From an uncultured Peptostreptococcaceae bacterium (lineage in GTDB: Bacteria; Bacillota; Clostridia; Peptostreptococcales; Anaerovoracaceae): a stretch of DNA of 64,000 nt. This document shows, piece after piece, positions 16,655 through 25,092 of this stretch. The position numbers and the translations under genes were made by a program. Position 1 is the stretch's first letter; each line of letters starts with the position of its first letter. The DNA lies in NCBI GenBank assembly GCA_910588185.1, contig CAJUQR010000003.1, positions 32,358 to 96,357 of the forward strand, given 5' to 3'. Under the pieces are notes generated by a model. That model was not told the DNA's origin. It did no database searches and saw only the letters and a program-made list of their open reading frames with translations.

Positions 16655-18607
16655 ATGATAGTTTTATCTGCCAGTAATTTGGCAAAAGTATATGGAACAG
16701 ATGTGATAATAGAAAACGTGGATTTCCATGTCAACAATGGTGACAGAATAGGACTTGTGGGAAGAAACGGAGCGGGCAAGACTACGCTTTTAAATATGAT
16801 AACAGGGGAACTTACCCCTGATGAAGGACAAATTTTCATATCTGTTGATCTTAAGATAGGTTATCTTAAGCAAAGAGATAATTTTGACAGTGAAAATACG
16901 GTTATAGAAGAAATTAATAATATTTTTGAACCTTTAAGAAAGCTTGAAGAGGATATTGCCAAAACAGCAGATTTGGTTTCAAAAAATCCTGAAGATGAGA
17001 AGCTTTTGCATAAGCTTGACGAAATGCAGCAGGACTATGACAGACGAGGCGGATATACGTATAAGTCTGAGATTACGGGAATACTAAATTCAATGGCTTT
17101 TGGAGAGGAGTTTTACCATAAAAAGATAAGCACATTGTCAGGCGGAGAAAGAACAAGACTTGCTCTTGCAGCACTTCTCTTGGAAAAACCGGGGTTGCTT
17201 ATTTTGGACGAGCCGACAAATCACTTGGATATAGGGACGCTTAAATGGCTTGAGCAATATTTATCATCATATAGAGGAAGCATTATAATAGTTTCCCATG
17301 ATAGATATTTTCTTGATCAAAGTGTTAACAGAATATTTGAAATAGAAAATCACAAGCTTAAAGCATATGATGGTAATTATACTGCTTTTGCCGAGAAAAA
17401 GCGTCAGCTTAGAGAAAGTGAGATAAGGGCATATAATAATCAGCGGAGAGAAATATCAAGACAAGAAGATATGATTCGCCGCATGAAAGAGCGGGGAACA
17501 GAAAAGCTGGCAAAGCGTGCCCAATCCAGGGAAAAAAGGCTTAAGAATGTAGAACTTATACAAGCGCCTGAAAGTCAGGAAGGCAGGATGAAAATACGTT
17601 TTAATCAGGACTTTCAATCAGGTAACGATGTAATATTGACAGAAAATATTTCTAAATCGTTTGGCTACGGAACAGGTAAGAAGACTTTATTTGATAATGT
17701 CAACATTGACATTAAGCGAGGCGAGAAGATATGCATAGTAGGAAGAAACGGAATAGGCAAGACTACACTTCTTAAGATACTTCTACAAGAACTGGCTCCT
17801 GAAAAAGGCAGGGTAAAAATAGGCCATAATGTTGCATTTGGCTATTATGATCAAGGGCAGCAGCTTTTAAACCCCAGAAATACAGTTCTTGAAGAGATGA
17901 AAGAAACATATCGTTTATATACAGATACTCAGATGAGATCCATGCTTGGAAGATTTCTTTTTAGGAATGATGATGTGTTCTTAAATGTAGGAGATTTAAG
18001 CGGCGGAGAAAAAGCCAGACTGTCCCTTCTAAAGCTCATGCTTGGCGGTGCCAATACACTGCTCCTTGATGAACCTACCAATCATATGGATATCGAGTCC
18101 AAAGAAGTTTTTGAAGATTCACTTGCCGAATTTCCGGGAACCGCGCTTATAATATCCCATGACAGGTATTTCTTGCAGAAAATTCCTGATCGTATATTGG
18201 AACTGACTCCTGACGGCATGGTAGAATATCTGGGTAAGTATGATTATTATATGGATAAAAAGGCCGAGATATCGTCAGGAAAAAAATATCTGGAAGATAT
18301 GGCTGGTGAAAATGAATCAAGGCGACAGGATATGGACGTTGATAAGGAACTTTCAGCAGCAGATAGACGTAAACTTAATAAAGAGATTGAGGCAAAGCAG
18401 AGAAAAGCGCAAAGAGAGAAGCAGGCTCTTGAAAATGAGATTTTAATACTTGAAGAAAAAATAAAGTCTATTGAGAGTAAAATGTGTTCAGAAGAAAATC
18501 TTTCAAATTATGAGTTGCTTACAAGCCTTGGGACAGAGCTGGAACAAGCCAAGTCTGACTATGAGGAAAAATTTGAGAAACTTATTATGCTTGAAGAAGA
18601 TTTTTGA
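16655..18607 (+). CDS. ABC-F family ATP-binding protein
   Basis: ABC-F proteins have two ATPase domains and no membrane part; they act on the ribosome in translation or antibiotic protection. The 650-residue protein has Walker A GRNGAGKTT near residues 36-44 and GRNGIGKTT near 363-371, and signatures LSGGERTRLALAALLL and LSGGEKARLSLLKLML. Between the domains lies a basic linker (RRMKERGTEKLAKRAQSREK), and the C-terminus is a long coiled coil (about 545-650) as in the Uup/YdiF group. The housekeeping location beside tsaD favours a translation role over resistance. Confidence 0.9.
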   Translation: MIVLSASNLAKVYGTDVIIENVDFHVNNGDRIGLVGRNGAGKTTLLNMITGELTPDEGQIFISVDLKIGYLKQRDNFDSENTVIEEINNIFEPLRKLEEDIAKTADLVSKNPEDEKLLHKLDEMQQDYDRRGGYTYKSEITGILNSMAFGEEFYHKKISTLSGGERTRLALAALLLEKPGLLILDEPTNHLDIGTLKWLEQYLSSYRGSIIIVSHDRYFLDQSVNRIFEIENHKLKAYDGNYTAFAEKKRQLRESEIRAYNNQRREISRQEDMIRRMKERGTEKLAKRAQSREKRLKNVELIQAPESQEGRMKIRFNQDFQSGNDVILTENISKSFGYGTGKKTLFDNVNIDIKRGEKICIVGRNGIGKTTLLKILLQELAPEKGRVKIGHNVAFGYYDQGQQLLNPRNTVLEEMKETYRLYTDTQMRSMLGRFLFRNDDVFLNVGDLSGGEKARLSLLKLMLGGANTLLLDEPTNHMDIESKEVFEDSLAEFPGTALIISHDRYFLQKIPDRILELTPDGMVEYLGKYDYYMDKKAEISSGKKYLEDMAGENESRRQDMDVDKELSAADRRKLNKEIEAKQRKAQREKQALENEILILEEKIKSIESKMCSEENLSNYELLTSLGTELEQAKSDYEEKFEKLIMLEEDF

Positions 18608-18708
18608 AGAAAAAAACACAAATCATACAAAAATATTACTTGAAATAGCTGATAAAACTAATTATAATAAACCGTAGTCTATTTCTAAATAAAAATGGAG
18701 GCTTAAAA

Positions 18709-18936
18709 ATGATTTTTGATAAAGTTAAAGAGATAATTATAGAACAATTACAAGTTGACGAGTCAGAGGTTACTCTTGACACAAATCTGATGAAGGATCT
18801 TTCTGCAGATTCACTGGATGCTGTAGAAATCATCATGGCAATAGAAGATGAATATGGAATTGAAGTGCCTGATGAAGAAGCTGAAAAGTTCCAGACAGTC
18901 AGAGACCTGGTTAAGTACGTTGAGGACAACAAATAG
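18709..18936 (+). CDS. acpP: Acyl carrier protein
   Basis: The 75-residue acidic protein has the phosphopantetheine attachment serine S35 in DLSADSLDAVEIIMAIE. It carries fatty-acyl chains during fatty acid synthesis in the cytoplasm. TGGAGGC precedes the ATG. No other fab genes are adjacent; rex lies 32 bp downstream. Confidence 0.95.
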   Translation: MIFDKVKEIIIEQLQVDESEVTLDTNLMKDLSADSLDAVEIIMAIEDEYGIEVPDEEAEKFQTVRDLVKYVEDNK

Positions 18937-18968
18937 TTATAGCATAATAATTAAGGGATACGGCATTT

Positions 18969-19610
18969 ATGAAGGAAAAGCAAATTTCAAAAGCAGTAAT
19001 AAAAAGACTGCCTAGATATAGAAGATACTTAAAAGATTTACAGAAAAAAGGAATCGAGAAGATTTCATCTAAGGATCTCAGTAAGCTCATAGGATATACC
19101 GCTTCCCAGATACGTCAGGACCTGAACAACTTTGGAGGATTCGGTCAGCAGGGATATGGGTACAGCGTAGCAAATCTTCACGATGAAATCGGAGGAATTT
19201 TAGGCTTAGACAAAGAGTATAAGATGGCAATTGTAGGTTATGGACGATTAGGAAGAGCTATAGCCAGCTATATTGCCAACAATGAGCCTAAGTTTAATAT
19301 TGTTGGAATTTTTGATGTAAAACAGATAATTCAGGATGTAGAAGATGTGGAATTCAAGGATGCACAGATAATGACCTGCAAATCACTTTCCAGCTTTGTT
19401 AAATCTGAACATATCGATATTGCAGTAATAACAGTACCAGCAGAAAAAGCACAGCTTGTTGCTGACACTGTGGCAGATGCAGGCATAAAGGGTATCTGGA
19501 ATTTGACGGCAGTGGATTTGGATCTGCCTGAGGGTATAGCAGTTGAGAACGTTCATATGAGCGATAGTTTGCATGCGCTTGCTTATTACATGCAAGGAAC
19601 AGAGAATTAA
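18969..19610 (+). CDS. rex: Redox-sensing transcriptional repressor Rex
   Basis: Rex senses the NADH/NAD+ ratio and represses fermentation and redox genes. The 213-residue protein has an N-terminal winged helix (LSKLIGYTASQIRQDLNNFG) and the Rossmann motif VGYGRLGRAI near residues 90-99, with the domain-swap helix at the C-terminus (LHALAYYMQG). Length is typical. GGGATACGGC precedes the ATG weakly. Confidence 0.95.
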   Translation: MKEKQISKAVIKRLPRYRRYLKDLQKKGIEKISSKDLSKLIGYTASQIRQDLNNFGGFGQQGYGYSVANLHDEIGGILGLDKEYKMAIVGYGRLGRAIASYIANNEPKFNIVGIFDVKQIIQDVEDVEFKDAQIMTCKSLSSFVKSEHIDIAVITVPAEKAQLVADTVADAGIKGIWNLTAVDLDLPEGIAVENVHMSDSLHALAYYMQGTEN

Positions 19611-19618
19611 TAATAATG

Positions 19619-19649
19619 TAAAAAACGGCTCATATGAGCCGTTTTTTTA
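19619..19649. terminator. Bidirectional terminator between rex and ferredoxin
   Basis: AAACGGCTCAT and ATGAGCCGTTT form an 11-bp stem with T runs on both strands. It can end rex on the + strand and the ferredoxin gene on the - strand. Confidence 0.85.
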
Positions 19650-19664
19650 TAGGCAATTATGTAA

Positions 19665-19835
19665 TTAACCTTCTACTGGTGCGTCTACTGGGCAAGCGTC
19701 AGCGCAAGAACCACAGTCGATGCAAGTGTCAGCATCGATAACATAAATGTTGTCGCCTTCGCTGATTGCTTCTACAGGACATTCTGCTGCGCAAGCGCCG
19801 CAAGCGATGCAAGCATCTGTAATTTTGTAAGCCAT
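19665..19835 (-). CDS. 2[4Fe-4S] ferredoxin, clostridial type
   Basis: The 56-residue protein contains two CxxCxxCxxxCP motifs: CIACGACAAECP at residues 9-20 and CIDCGSCADACP at 38-49. It is a small electron carrier for low-potential redox enzymes. TAGGAGGAATT precedes the ATG. The 5' leader contains a perfect 16-bp palindrome (AAAAGATATATCTTTT, 19853-19868), which could be an operator, and the gene is divergent from the P-loop/Asp23 gene. Confidence 0.95.
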   Translation of the reverse strand: MAYKITDACIACGACAAECPVEAISEGDNIYVIDADTCIDCGSCADACPVDAPVEG

Positions 19836-19852
19836 TGTTAATTCCTCCTATA

Positions 19853-19883
19853 AAAGATATATCTTTTGTTATACAATTATAAC
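19853..19883. promoter_or_regulatory. Two palindromes in a divergent promoter region
   Basis: AAAAGATATATCTTTT (19853-19868) is followed directly by GTTATA-CAAT-TATAAC (19868-19883), between the ferredoxin gene and the divergent P-loop/Asp23 gene. TATAAT at about 19893-19898 could be the rightward -10. They may be operators, but palindromes in AT-rich DNA arise easily. Confidence 0.35.
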
Positions 19884-19927
19884 AGAATGATATATAATAG
19901 TAAAGTGAAAAAAGCAGGAGATGTGAG

Positions 19928-20740
19928 ATGGAAATATATACACTGGTAGGGAAGAGCGGGACAGGCAAAAGCTTCCACGCCATGAATCTTTGCAAAAAAC
20001 TTGATATAGAGGCCATAATAGACGACGGCTTATTTATTTATAAGAATAGTGTGATTGCAGGCATTTCGGCTAAGAGAGCGAGCACGAAGATAGGAGCCGT
20101 CAAAGTTGCATTGTTTAATGACGATTCAATACGAAGACAAGTTACAGATGCAATACAGCTAAAAAAACCGGCAAGTATTTTGATTCTAGGTACCAGCGAC
20201 GGTATGGTAAACAAAATTATTCAGCGTCTTGGCCTTCCTGAACTTGCTCCAGATAGTCTCAGAAGAATAAAGATTGAGGATATTACCACGGAGGAGGAGA
20301 GAAGGACAGCCCACGACCAGAGAGAAAATCTCGGTAAACACGTTATACCTGCTCCGTCAATGCAGCTTAAGAGAACTTTTTCCGGATATTTCATGGATCC
20401 ACTGAGATTCTTTAGGGGAAAAGATCAGGGCGCGGCTTCAGAAAGAACAGTGGTCAGGCCTACTTATAGTTACATGGGCGAATATTTTGTAGCTGAAAGA
20501 GTAGTAGACGATATAGTCACGTGTCTTGCACGACTTACTCCGTCTATAGGAAGAGTTATTTCGGTAGTGCAAAGTTCCAATGCTGATGCGTATAAGCTTA
20601 AAATAGCTGTAAAAATTAAAAGGGGTTATCCTATTTGGGAATCAGCTATCGCTTTTCAAGAGGAAATAGAAAAACAGATAGAAAGAATGACAGCATTTAA
20701 CGTTACAGAGATAGATTTGGAAATAAGAGGAATAAATTAA
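19928..20740 (+). CDS. P-loop NTPase fused to an Asp23/Gls24-like domain
   Basis: The 270-residue protein opens with a P-loop (VGKSGTGKS, residues 7-15) and a nucleotide-kinase-like region containing ILILGTSDGMVNKIIQRLGL. Its C-terminal 95 residues resemble the Asp23/Gls24 alkaline-shock fold: YFVAERVVDDIVTCLARLTP, then IWESAIAFQEEIEKQIERMT and NVTEIDLEIRGI. Asp23 proteins act near the membrane in cell-envelope homeostasis; the fusion suggests a nucleotide-controlled version. The exact role is unknown. It is followed after 3 bp by the DNA glycosylase gene. Confidence 0.7.
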   Translation: MEIYTLVGKSGTGKSFHAMNLCKKLDIEAIIDDGLFIYKNSVIAGISAKRASTKIGAVKVALFNDDSIRRQVTDAIQLKKPASILILGTSDGMVNKIIQRLGLPELAPDSLRRIKIEDITTEEERRTAHDQRENLGKHVIPAPSMQLKRTFSGYFMDPLRFFRGKDQGAASERTVVRPTYSYMGEYFVAERVVDDIVTCLARLTPSIGRVISVVQSSNADAYKLKIAVKIKRGYPIWESAIAFQEEIEKQIERMTAFNVTEIDLEIRGIN

Positions 20741-20743
20741 GAT

Positions 20744-21604
20744 ATGAAATACACAATAGGTAACATAAAGGATTTTAATACAGATCATATATTCGACTGC
20801 GGTCAATGTTTCAGATGGCAGAGGCAGGAGGACGGAGGTTATATAGGACCTGCTATGAACAGGATTGTTAAAGTATCATATTCAGACGGTGAGCTTGCTA
20901 TAGATAATAGTAATGCAGAGGATTTTGAGAACATATGGAGAAAATATCTTGATCTTGACAGAGACTATGGTGCTCTAAAGGCAGAACTTTCAGAAAAGGA
21001 TGATTCGATGAAATCAGCAGCTGAATATGGATATGGAATCAGAATTCTTAAGCAGGATTTTTGGGAGACAGTGGTGTCATTTATAATTTCCCAAAATAAT
21101 AATATTCCTAGAATTAAGGGTTGCATAGAGTCAATTTGCGAGAGATTTGGCAATGTCATCGGCGAATATGAGGGTAAGACTTATTATGCCATGCCTACGC
21201 CTGCCAAATTAGCTTCACTGACTGGAGACGATTTGGCGCCTTGCAGACTTGGGTATAGAGCCCCTTATCTGGTTAAGATGGCCCAGCAGTTCATTGAAAA
21301 AGGCGGACCTGATGCTGTGGAACAAGAATTAAAGTCAGCGGAAGATCCTATTCAGGAGCTGCAGCAGTTTTGCGGTATAGGTCCAAAAGTAGCATCCTGT
21401 ATCTCTCTGTTTGGTCTTGGAAGAATGGACGCATTCCCTATAGATGTATGGATGCGCAGAGTTATGAATAGACTATATGATATAGATGAAAATGATATGA
21501 AAGCCATGAAAACTTATGCCCAGGAGCATTTTGGTCAGTATGGCGGCATTGCGCAGCAGTATCTTTTTTACTACATAAGGGGACTTGAGAAAAATATGTT
21601 GTAG
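20744..21604 (+). CDS. 8-oxoguanine DNA glycosylase/AP lyase, OGG1 type
   Basis: The 286-residue enzyme has the OGG1 N-terminal domain (FDCGQCFRWQ) and the helix-hairpin-helix GPD region. The catalytic lysine is near residue 214 (CGIGPKVASC) and the aspartate near 234 (FPIDVWMRR). It removes 8-oxoguanine opposite cytosine and cuts the strand. OGG1-type enzymes are less usual in bacteria than MutM but are common in Clostridia. Confidence 0.9.
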   Translation: MKYTIGNIKDFNTDHIFDCGQCFRWQRQEDGGYIGPAMNRIVKVSYSDGELAIDNSNAEDFENIWRKYLDLDRDYGALKAELSEKDDSMKSAAEYGYGIRILKQDFWETVVSFIISQNNNIPRIKGCIESICERFGNVIGEYEGKTYYAMPTPAKLASLTGDDLAPCRLGYRAPYLVKMAQQFIEKGGPDAVEQELKSAEDPIQELQQFCGIGPKVASCISLFGLGRMDAFPIDVWMRRVMNRLYDIDENDMKAMKTYAQEHFGQYGGIAQQYLFYYIRGLEKNML

Positions 21605-21631
21605 ATTTTGTGAAAATTTACATGTAGCCCC

Positions 21632-21659
21632 TTGACATTACGCAAGGGGAGGATATAAT
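21632..21659 (+). promoter_or_regulatory. groESL promoter
   Basis: A perfect TTGACA (21632-21637), 16 bp and a perfect TATAAT (21654-21659) stand directly before the CIRCE operator. A strong sigma-A promoter is expected. Confidence 0.85.
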
Positions 21660-21668
21660 AAATAATGT

Positions 21669-21695
21669 TAGCACTCATAAAGGTTGAGTGCCAAA
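21669..21695 (+). promoter_or_regulatory. CIRCE operator (HrcA site)
   Basis: TTAGCACTC-N9-GAGTGCCAA matches the CIRCE consensus with one mismatch in the right arm. It overlaps the transcription start, so HrcA repression of groESL is expected; hrcA itself is not in the window. Confidence 0.93.
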
Positions 21696-21729
21696 AGGAT
21701 GAAAACAATATAATTGATGGAGGTAATAA

Positions 21730-22008
21730 ATGATGATAGGAATTAAGCCATTGGGCGATAGAGTTGCTATTAAAAAGGTTGATGCGGAAGAGAAGACTCA
21801 AGGCGGTTTAATTTTAACCAGCTCTGCAAAGGAAGAGCCACAGATTGCAGAAGTCGTAGCTGTAGGTCCCGGAACTAAGGACGATGCTATGGAGCTTAAA
21901 GTAGGCGATAAGGTTATATTCCCTAAATACGGCGGAACAGAAGTTAAATATAACGGAGAAGAATATATAATTTTACACCAGAGCGATGTTCTGGCAGTTA
22001 TCGAATAA
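21730..22008 (+). CDS. groES: Co-chaperonin GroES
   Basis: The 92-residue co-chaperonin caps the GroEL ring. It has IKPLGDRVAIKKVDAEEKTQ, the mobile loop GGLILTSSAKEEPQ and the C-terminal ILHQSDVLAVIE. Two consecutive ATG codons occur (21730 and 21733), both at usable distance from GGAGG (21719-21723). It is the first gene of the CIRCE-regulated operon, 18 bp before groEL. Confidence 0.97.
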   Translation: MMIGIKPLGDRVAIKKVDAEEKTQGGLILTSSAKEEPQIAEVVAVGPGTKDDAMELKVGDKVIFPKYGGTEVKYNGEEYIILHQSDVLAVIE

Positions 22009-22026
22009 TCAGGAGGGCTTATTAAA

Positions 22027-23655
22027 ATGGCAAAAGAAATTTATTATGGAGAAGAAGCGAGACGCAAACTTCAATCAGGCGTGGATCAGCTTGCAGATAC
22101 AGTAAAGATTACACTGGGACCTAAAGGACGTAATGTTCTCATCAACAAAACTTTCGGTTCGCCACTTATTACAAATGACGGAGTAACTATAGCAAAAGAA
22201 ATAGAGCTAGAAGATTCAGTTGAAAATATGGGAGCACAGGTTGTTAAAGAAGTAGCATCAAAAACTAACGATGTAGCCGGTGACGGAACTACTACTGCAA
22301 CACTTTTAGCACAGATTATAATTAAAGAGGGCTTTAAGAACGTAGCAGCAGGAGCAAATCCTATGGAACTTAAGAAAGGTATCCAGGGAGCTGTAGACGT
22401 AGCTGTAGAAGAAATCGGAAGACTGGCAAAACCTGTTGAAACTAAAGATTCCATTGCACAGGTAGCAGCAGTTTCCGCAGCAGATGACAAGATCGGTGAG
22501 CTTATTGCAGAAGCTATGGAAAAAGTAGGCAAGGATGGTGTTATCACTGTAGAAGAGTCAAAGAGCATGGGAACTACTTTGGAAGTAGTTGAAGGTATGC
22601 AGTTTGACAGAGGATACCTTTCGGCTTACATGGTTTCCGATACAGAAAAGATGGAAGCAGTTATGGAAAATCCATTAATTCTCATAACTGATAAGAAGAT
22701 CTCCAATATTCAGGACTTAGTACCTATCTTAGAAAAAGTAATGCAGCAGGGCCGCAGACTTCTGGTAATTGCAGAAGACATCGAAGGCGATGCTCTTGCA
22801 AACTTAGTTGTAAATAAACTCAGAGGAGTAATCGACGTAGTTGCTGTAAAAGCACCTGCATTTGGTGACAGAAGAAAAGCTATGCTTGAAGATATAGCAA
22901 TTCTGACAGGCGGTACAGTAATAGCAAGTGATTTAGGCTATGAGCTTAAGGAAGTAACTGTAGATATGCTTGGTACTGCGGCAACAGTTAAAGTTGACAA
23001 AGAAAACACTGTAATCGTAAGCGGAGCAGGAAGCAAGGAAGATGTTCAGGCAAGAATCGGAAGCATCAAAGCTTTGATTGAAGAAAGTACATCAGAATTT
23101 GACAAGGAAAAACTTCAGGAAAGACTTGCTAAACTTTCAGGCGGCGTTGCAGTAATCAAGGTTGGAGCAGCAACTGAAACAGAACTTAAAGAGCGTAAAC
23201 TGAGAATTGAAGATGCTCTTAACGCTACAAAGGCGGCAGTTGAAGAAGGTATCGTTTCCGGAGGCGGAGTTGCCCTCGTAAACAGTATCGCAGCTGTAAG
23301 CAAATACGTTGAAAGCCTTGCAGGAGACGTTAAGACAGGCGCTATCATCATCAAGAGAGCACTGGAAGAACCTGTTCGCCAAATTGCAGAAAATGCAGGT
23401 ATCGAAGGAAGCGTAGTAGTCGCAGAAGTTAAGAAGAGTCAGGCAGGTATCGGATTTAATGCGGCAACTGAGGAATATGTAAACATGATCGATGCAGGAA
23501 TCGTTGACCCTGCAAAGGTTACAAGATCAGCACTTCAGAATGCAGCGTCAGCATCAGCAATGTTGCTTACTACTGAAGCAGGAATCGTTGATATCAAAGA
23601 ACCTCTTCCACCAGCACCGGCAAACCAGATGGGCGGCATGGGCGGAATGATGTAG
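22027..23655 (+). CDS. groEL: Chaperonin GroEL
   Basis: The 542-residue chaperonin has the ATP-binding VAGDGTTTATLLAQ, LGPKGRNVLI and AAVEEGIVSGGGVALV, and ends in the usual Gly-Met-rich tail (NQMGGMGGMM). It folds proteins in the cytoplasm together with GroES. AGGAGGGC precedes the ATG, and a terminator follows. Confidence 0.98.
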   Translation: MAKEIYYGEEARRKLQSGVDQLADTVKITLGPKGRNVLINKTFGSPLITNDGVTIAKEIELEDSVENMGAQVVKEVASKTNDVAGDGTTTATLLAQIIIKEGFKNVAAGANPMELKKGIQGAVDVAVEEIGRLAKPVETKDSIAQVAAVSAADDKIGELIAEAMEKVGKDGVITVEESKSMGTTLEVVEGMQFDRGYLSAYMVSDTEKMEAVMENPLILITDKKISNIQDLVPILEKVMQQGRRLLVIAEDIEGDALANLVVNKLRGVIDVVAVKAPAFGDRRKAMLEDIAILTGGTVIASDLGYELKEVTVDMLGTAATVKVDKENTVIVSGAGSKEDVQARIGSIKALIEESTSEFDKEKLQERLAKLSGGVAVIKVGAATETELKERKLRIEDALNATKAAVEEGIVSGGGVALVNSIAAVSKYVESLAGDVKTGAIIIKRALEEPVRQIAENAGIEGSVVVAEVKKSQAGIGFNAATEEYVNMIDAGIVDPAKVTRSALQNAASASAMLLTTEAGIVDIKEPLPPAPANQMGGMGGMM

Positions 23656-23677
23656 CCTGATTAAAACAAGATAACAG

Positions 23678-23706
23678 CGGATGGTTTTATAACCATCCGT
23701 TTTTTT
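23678..23706 (+). terminator. groESL terminator
   Basis: CGGATGGTT and AACCATCCG form a 9-bp stem with a short TTAT loop, followed by a run of Ts. Confidence 0.85.
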
Positions 23707-23776
23707 ATGCAGGCAGACATATGGACAAAAATGTGGTATTATAAATACACAAATATTTGATATGGGGTAGAGGAAG

Positions 23777-24958
23777 ATGTCTAAATACAGAATTTTTAAA
23801 ATCACAGCAGTAATAGCAGCTGCGTTTACTCTGATTTTCACAATGGCAGGGTGCAGTACTACACTAAAACTTAACGGAGAAAGCGAAGTGATAGTCAATG
23901 TTGGCCAGACGTATGAAGATGAAGGGACTAACGTTGACAAAGCTCAGGTTTCAGGTGAGGTGGACACCTCAAAAGAGGGAGACTATACTGTTAAATATAC
24001 ATATAAAGAGCAAGAAGTTGAGAGAATTGTCCATGTTGTAAATCCGGATAATCTTGTCGTAGGTCTCAGGGGAAGCGAAAAGACCATTGTAAAACAAGGA
24101 GACCCTTATATTGAGTCTGGGGCGTTTGGGATAGATAAAAACTCCGGAGTTTTAGATGATTTTGAAATTTCAGGACAGGTGGATACGGAAACTCCCGGAG
24201 AATACGGCATCATATATACGTTTAAATCGGGATATATTAAAAAAGAAATTGTAAGGCAGGTAGAAGTGGTGGCGAAAGATGAGTTTAAGGCTAACACCGA
24301 CGGCATACCTGTTATGATGTATCATTATGTTTACACTGAGAGCGATAAGCCTGAAAAACTTAACTCCAATTATATATCTGACAAAAAGCTGGAAGAACAG
24401 CTCAAGTATTTAAAAAATGAGGGATACTATTTCCCAAGCTTCAGAGAACTTCGCGCTTATGCTGACGGCAAAATTTCACTTCCGCAAAAAAGCGTGATTC
24501 TGACGTTTGATGATGGGCAAAAAGGATTTTTAAATTATGGTGTATCTCTTTTGAACAAATACAAAGTTCCGGCAACATCGTTTTTAATCGGTATAAAGGA
24601 TGGAGAAAGCAAAATAAAAACTTATGCTAGTCCATATGTGGCATTTGAATCTCATTCATATAACATGCATCGTGCAGGCGGCAATATAGGACATGGAGGA
24701 GTAATAAGCGCTCTTTCAAAAGAGCAAATTGTTGAAGACTTAAAACAGCAGATTGACATGGTGGAAAGCGACAATGCGTTTGCATATCCATATGGAGATG
24801 TAACAGAGGATGCCAAAGAAGCGGTGGCAGAAGCTGAGATTCAGTGTGCTTTTACTACAGCTTACGGGAAAGTACATGTAGGAGATGATTATAGAGAATT
24901 TAGCAGAGTAAGGGTACATGGTACTAACAGTTTGGACTCATATATCGCTGGATTATAG
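23777..24958 (+). CDS. Lipoprotein polysaccharide deacetylase with two Ig-like (DUF5011) domains
   Basis: The 393-residue product carries a lipoprotein signal ending MAGC (Cys26). Two Ig-like DUF5011 repeats follow (about 35-95 and 95-170, each with VGQTYEDEG or KQGDPYIESG style openings). A NodB deacetylase domain comes next, with LTFDDGQKG near 242, SHSYNMH near 293 and AYPYGD near 333. It probably removes acetyl groups from cell-wall glycan at the outer face of the membrane. It is transcribed alone; a second, different deacetylase lies at 48748. Confidence 0.85.
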   Translation: MSKYRIFKITAVIAAAFTLIFTMAGCSTTLKLNGESEVIVNVGQTYEDEGTNVDKAQVSGEVDTSKEGDYTVKYTYKEQEVERIVHVVNPDNLVVGLRGSEKTIVKQGDPYIESGAFGIDKNSGVLDDFEISGQVDTETPGEYGIIYTFKSGYIKKEIVRQVEVVAKDEFKANTDGIPVMMYHYVYTESDKPEKLNSNYISDKKLEEQLKYLKNEGYYFPSFRELRAYADGKISLPQKSVILTFDDGQKGFLNYGVSLLNKYKVPATSFLIGIKDGESKIKTYASPYVAFESHSYNMHRAGGNIGHGGVISALSKEQIVEDLKQQIDMVESDNAFAYPYGDVTEDAKEAVAEAEIQCAFTTAYGKVHVGDDYREFSRVRVHGTNSLDSYIAGL

Positions 24959-24980
24959 AGCATTTATATTGTTAAAGCTC

Positions 24981-25007
24981 TTGTCAAAAAGATAAAAATA
25001 GTATAAA
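24981..25007 (+). promoter_or_regulatory. Possible guaB promoter
   Basis: TTGTCA and TATAAA are separated by 15 bp. A hairpin with a T run (25026-25058) comes right after it, so transcripts from here would meet a terminator-like structure before guaB. Confidence 0.4.
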
Positions 25008-25025
25008 ATAAATAAAACATATTAA

Positions 25026-25058
25026 AGACGGCGAGTAGCTTCAAAGCCGTCTATTTTT
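25026..25058 (+). terminator. Hairpin with T6 run ahead of guaB
   Basis: AGACGGC and GCCGTCT pair around a 13-base loop, followed by ATTTTTTC. It may end the deacetylase transcript or act as an attenuator in a guaB leader. No purine riboswitch consensus was found. Confidence 0.6.
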
Positions 25059-25092
25059 TCATAGATATATAGGATAAAAGGAGGAAGATAAA

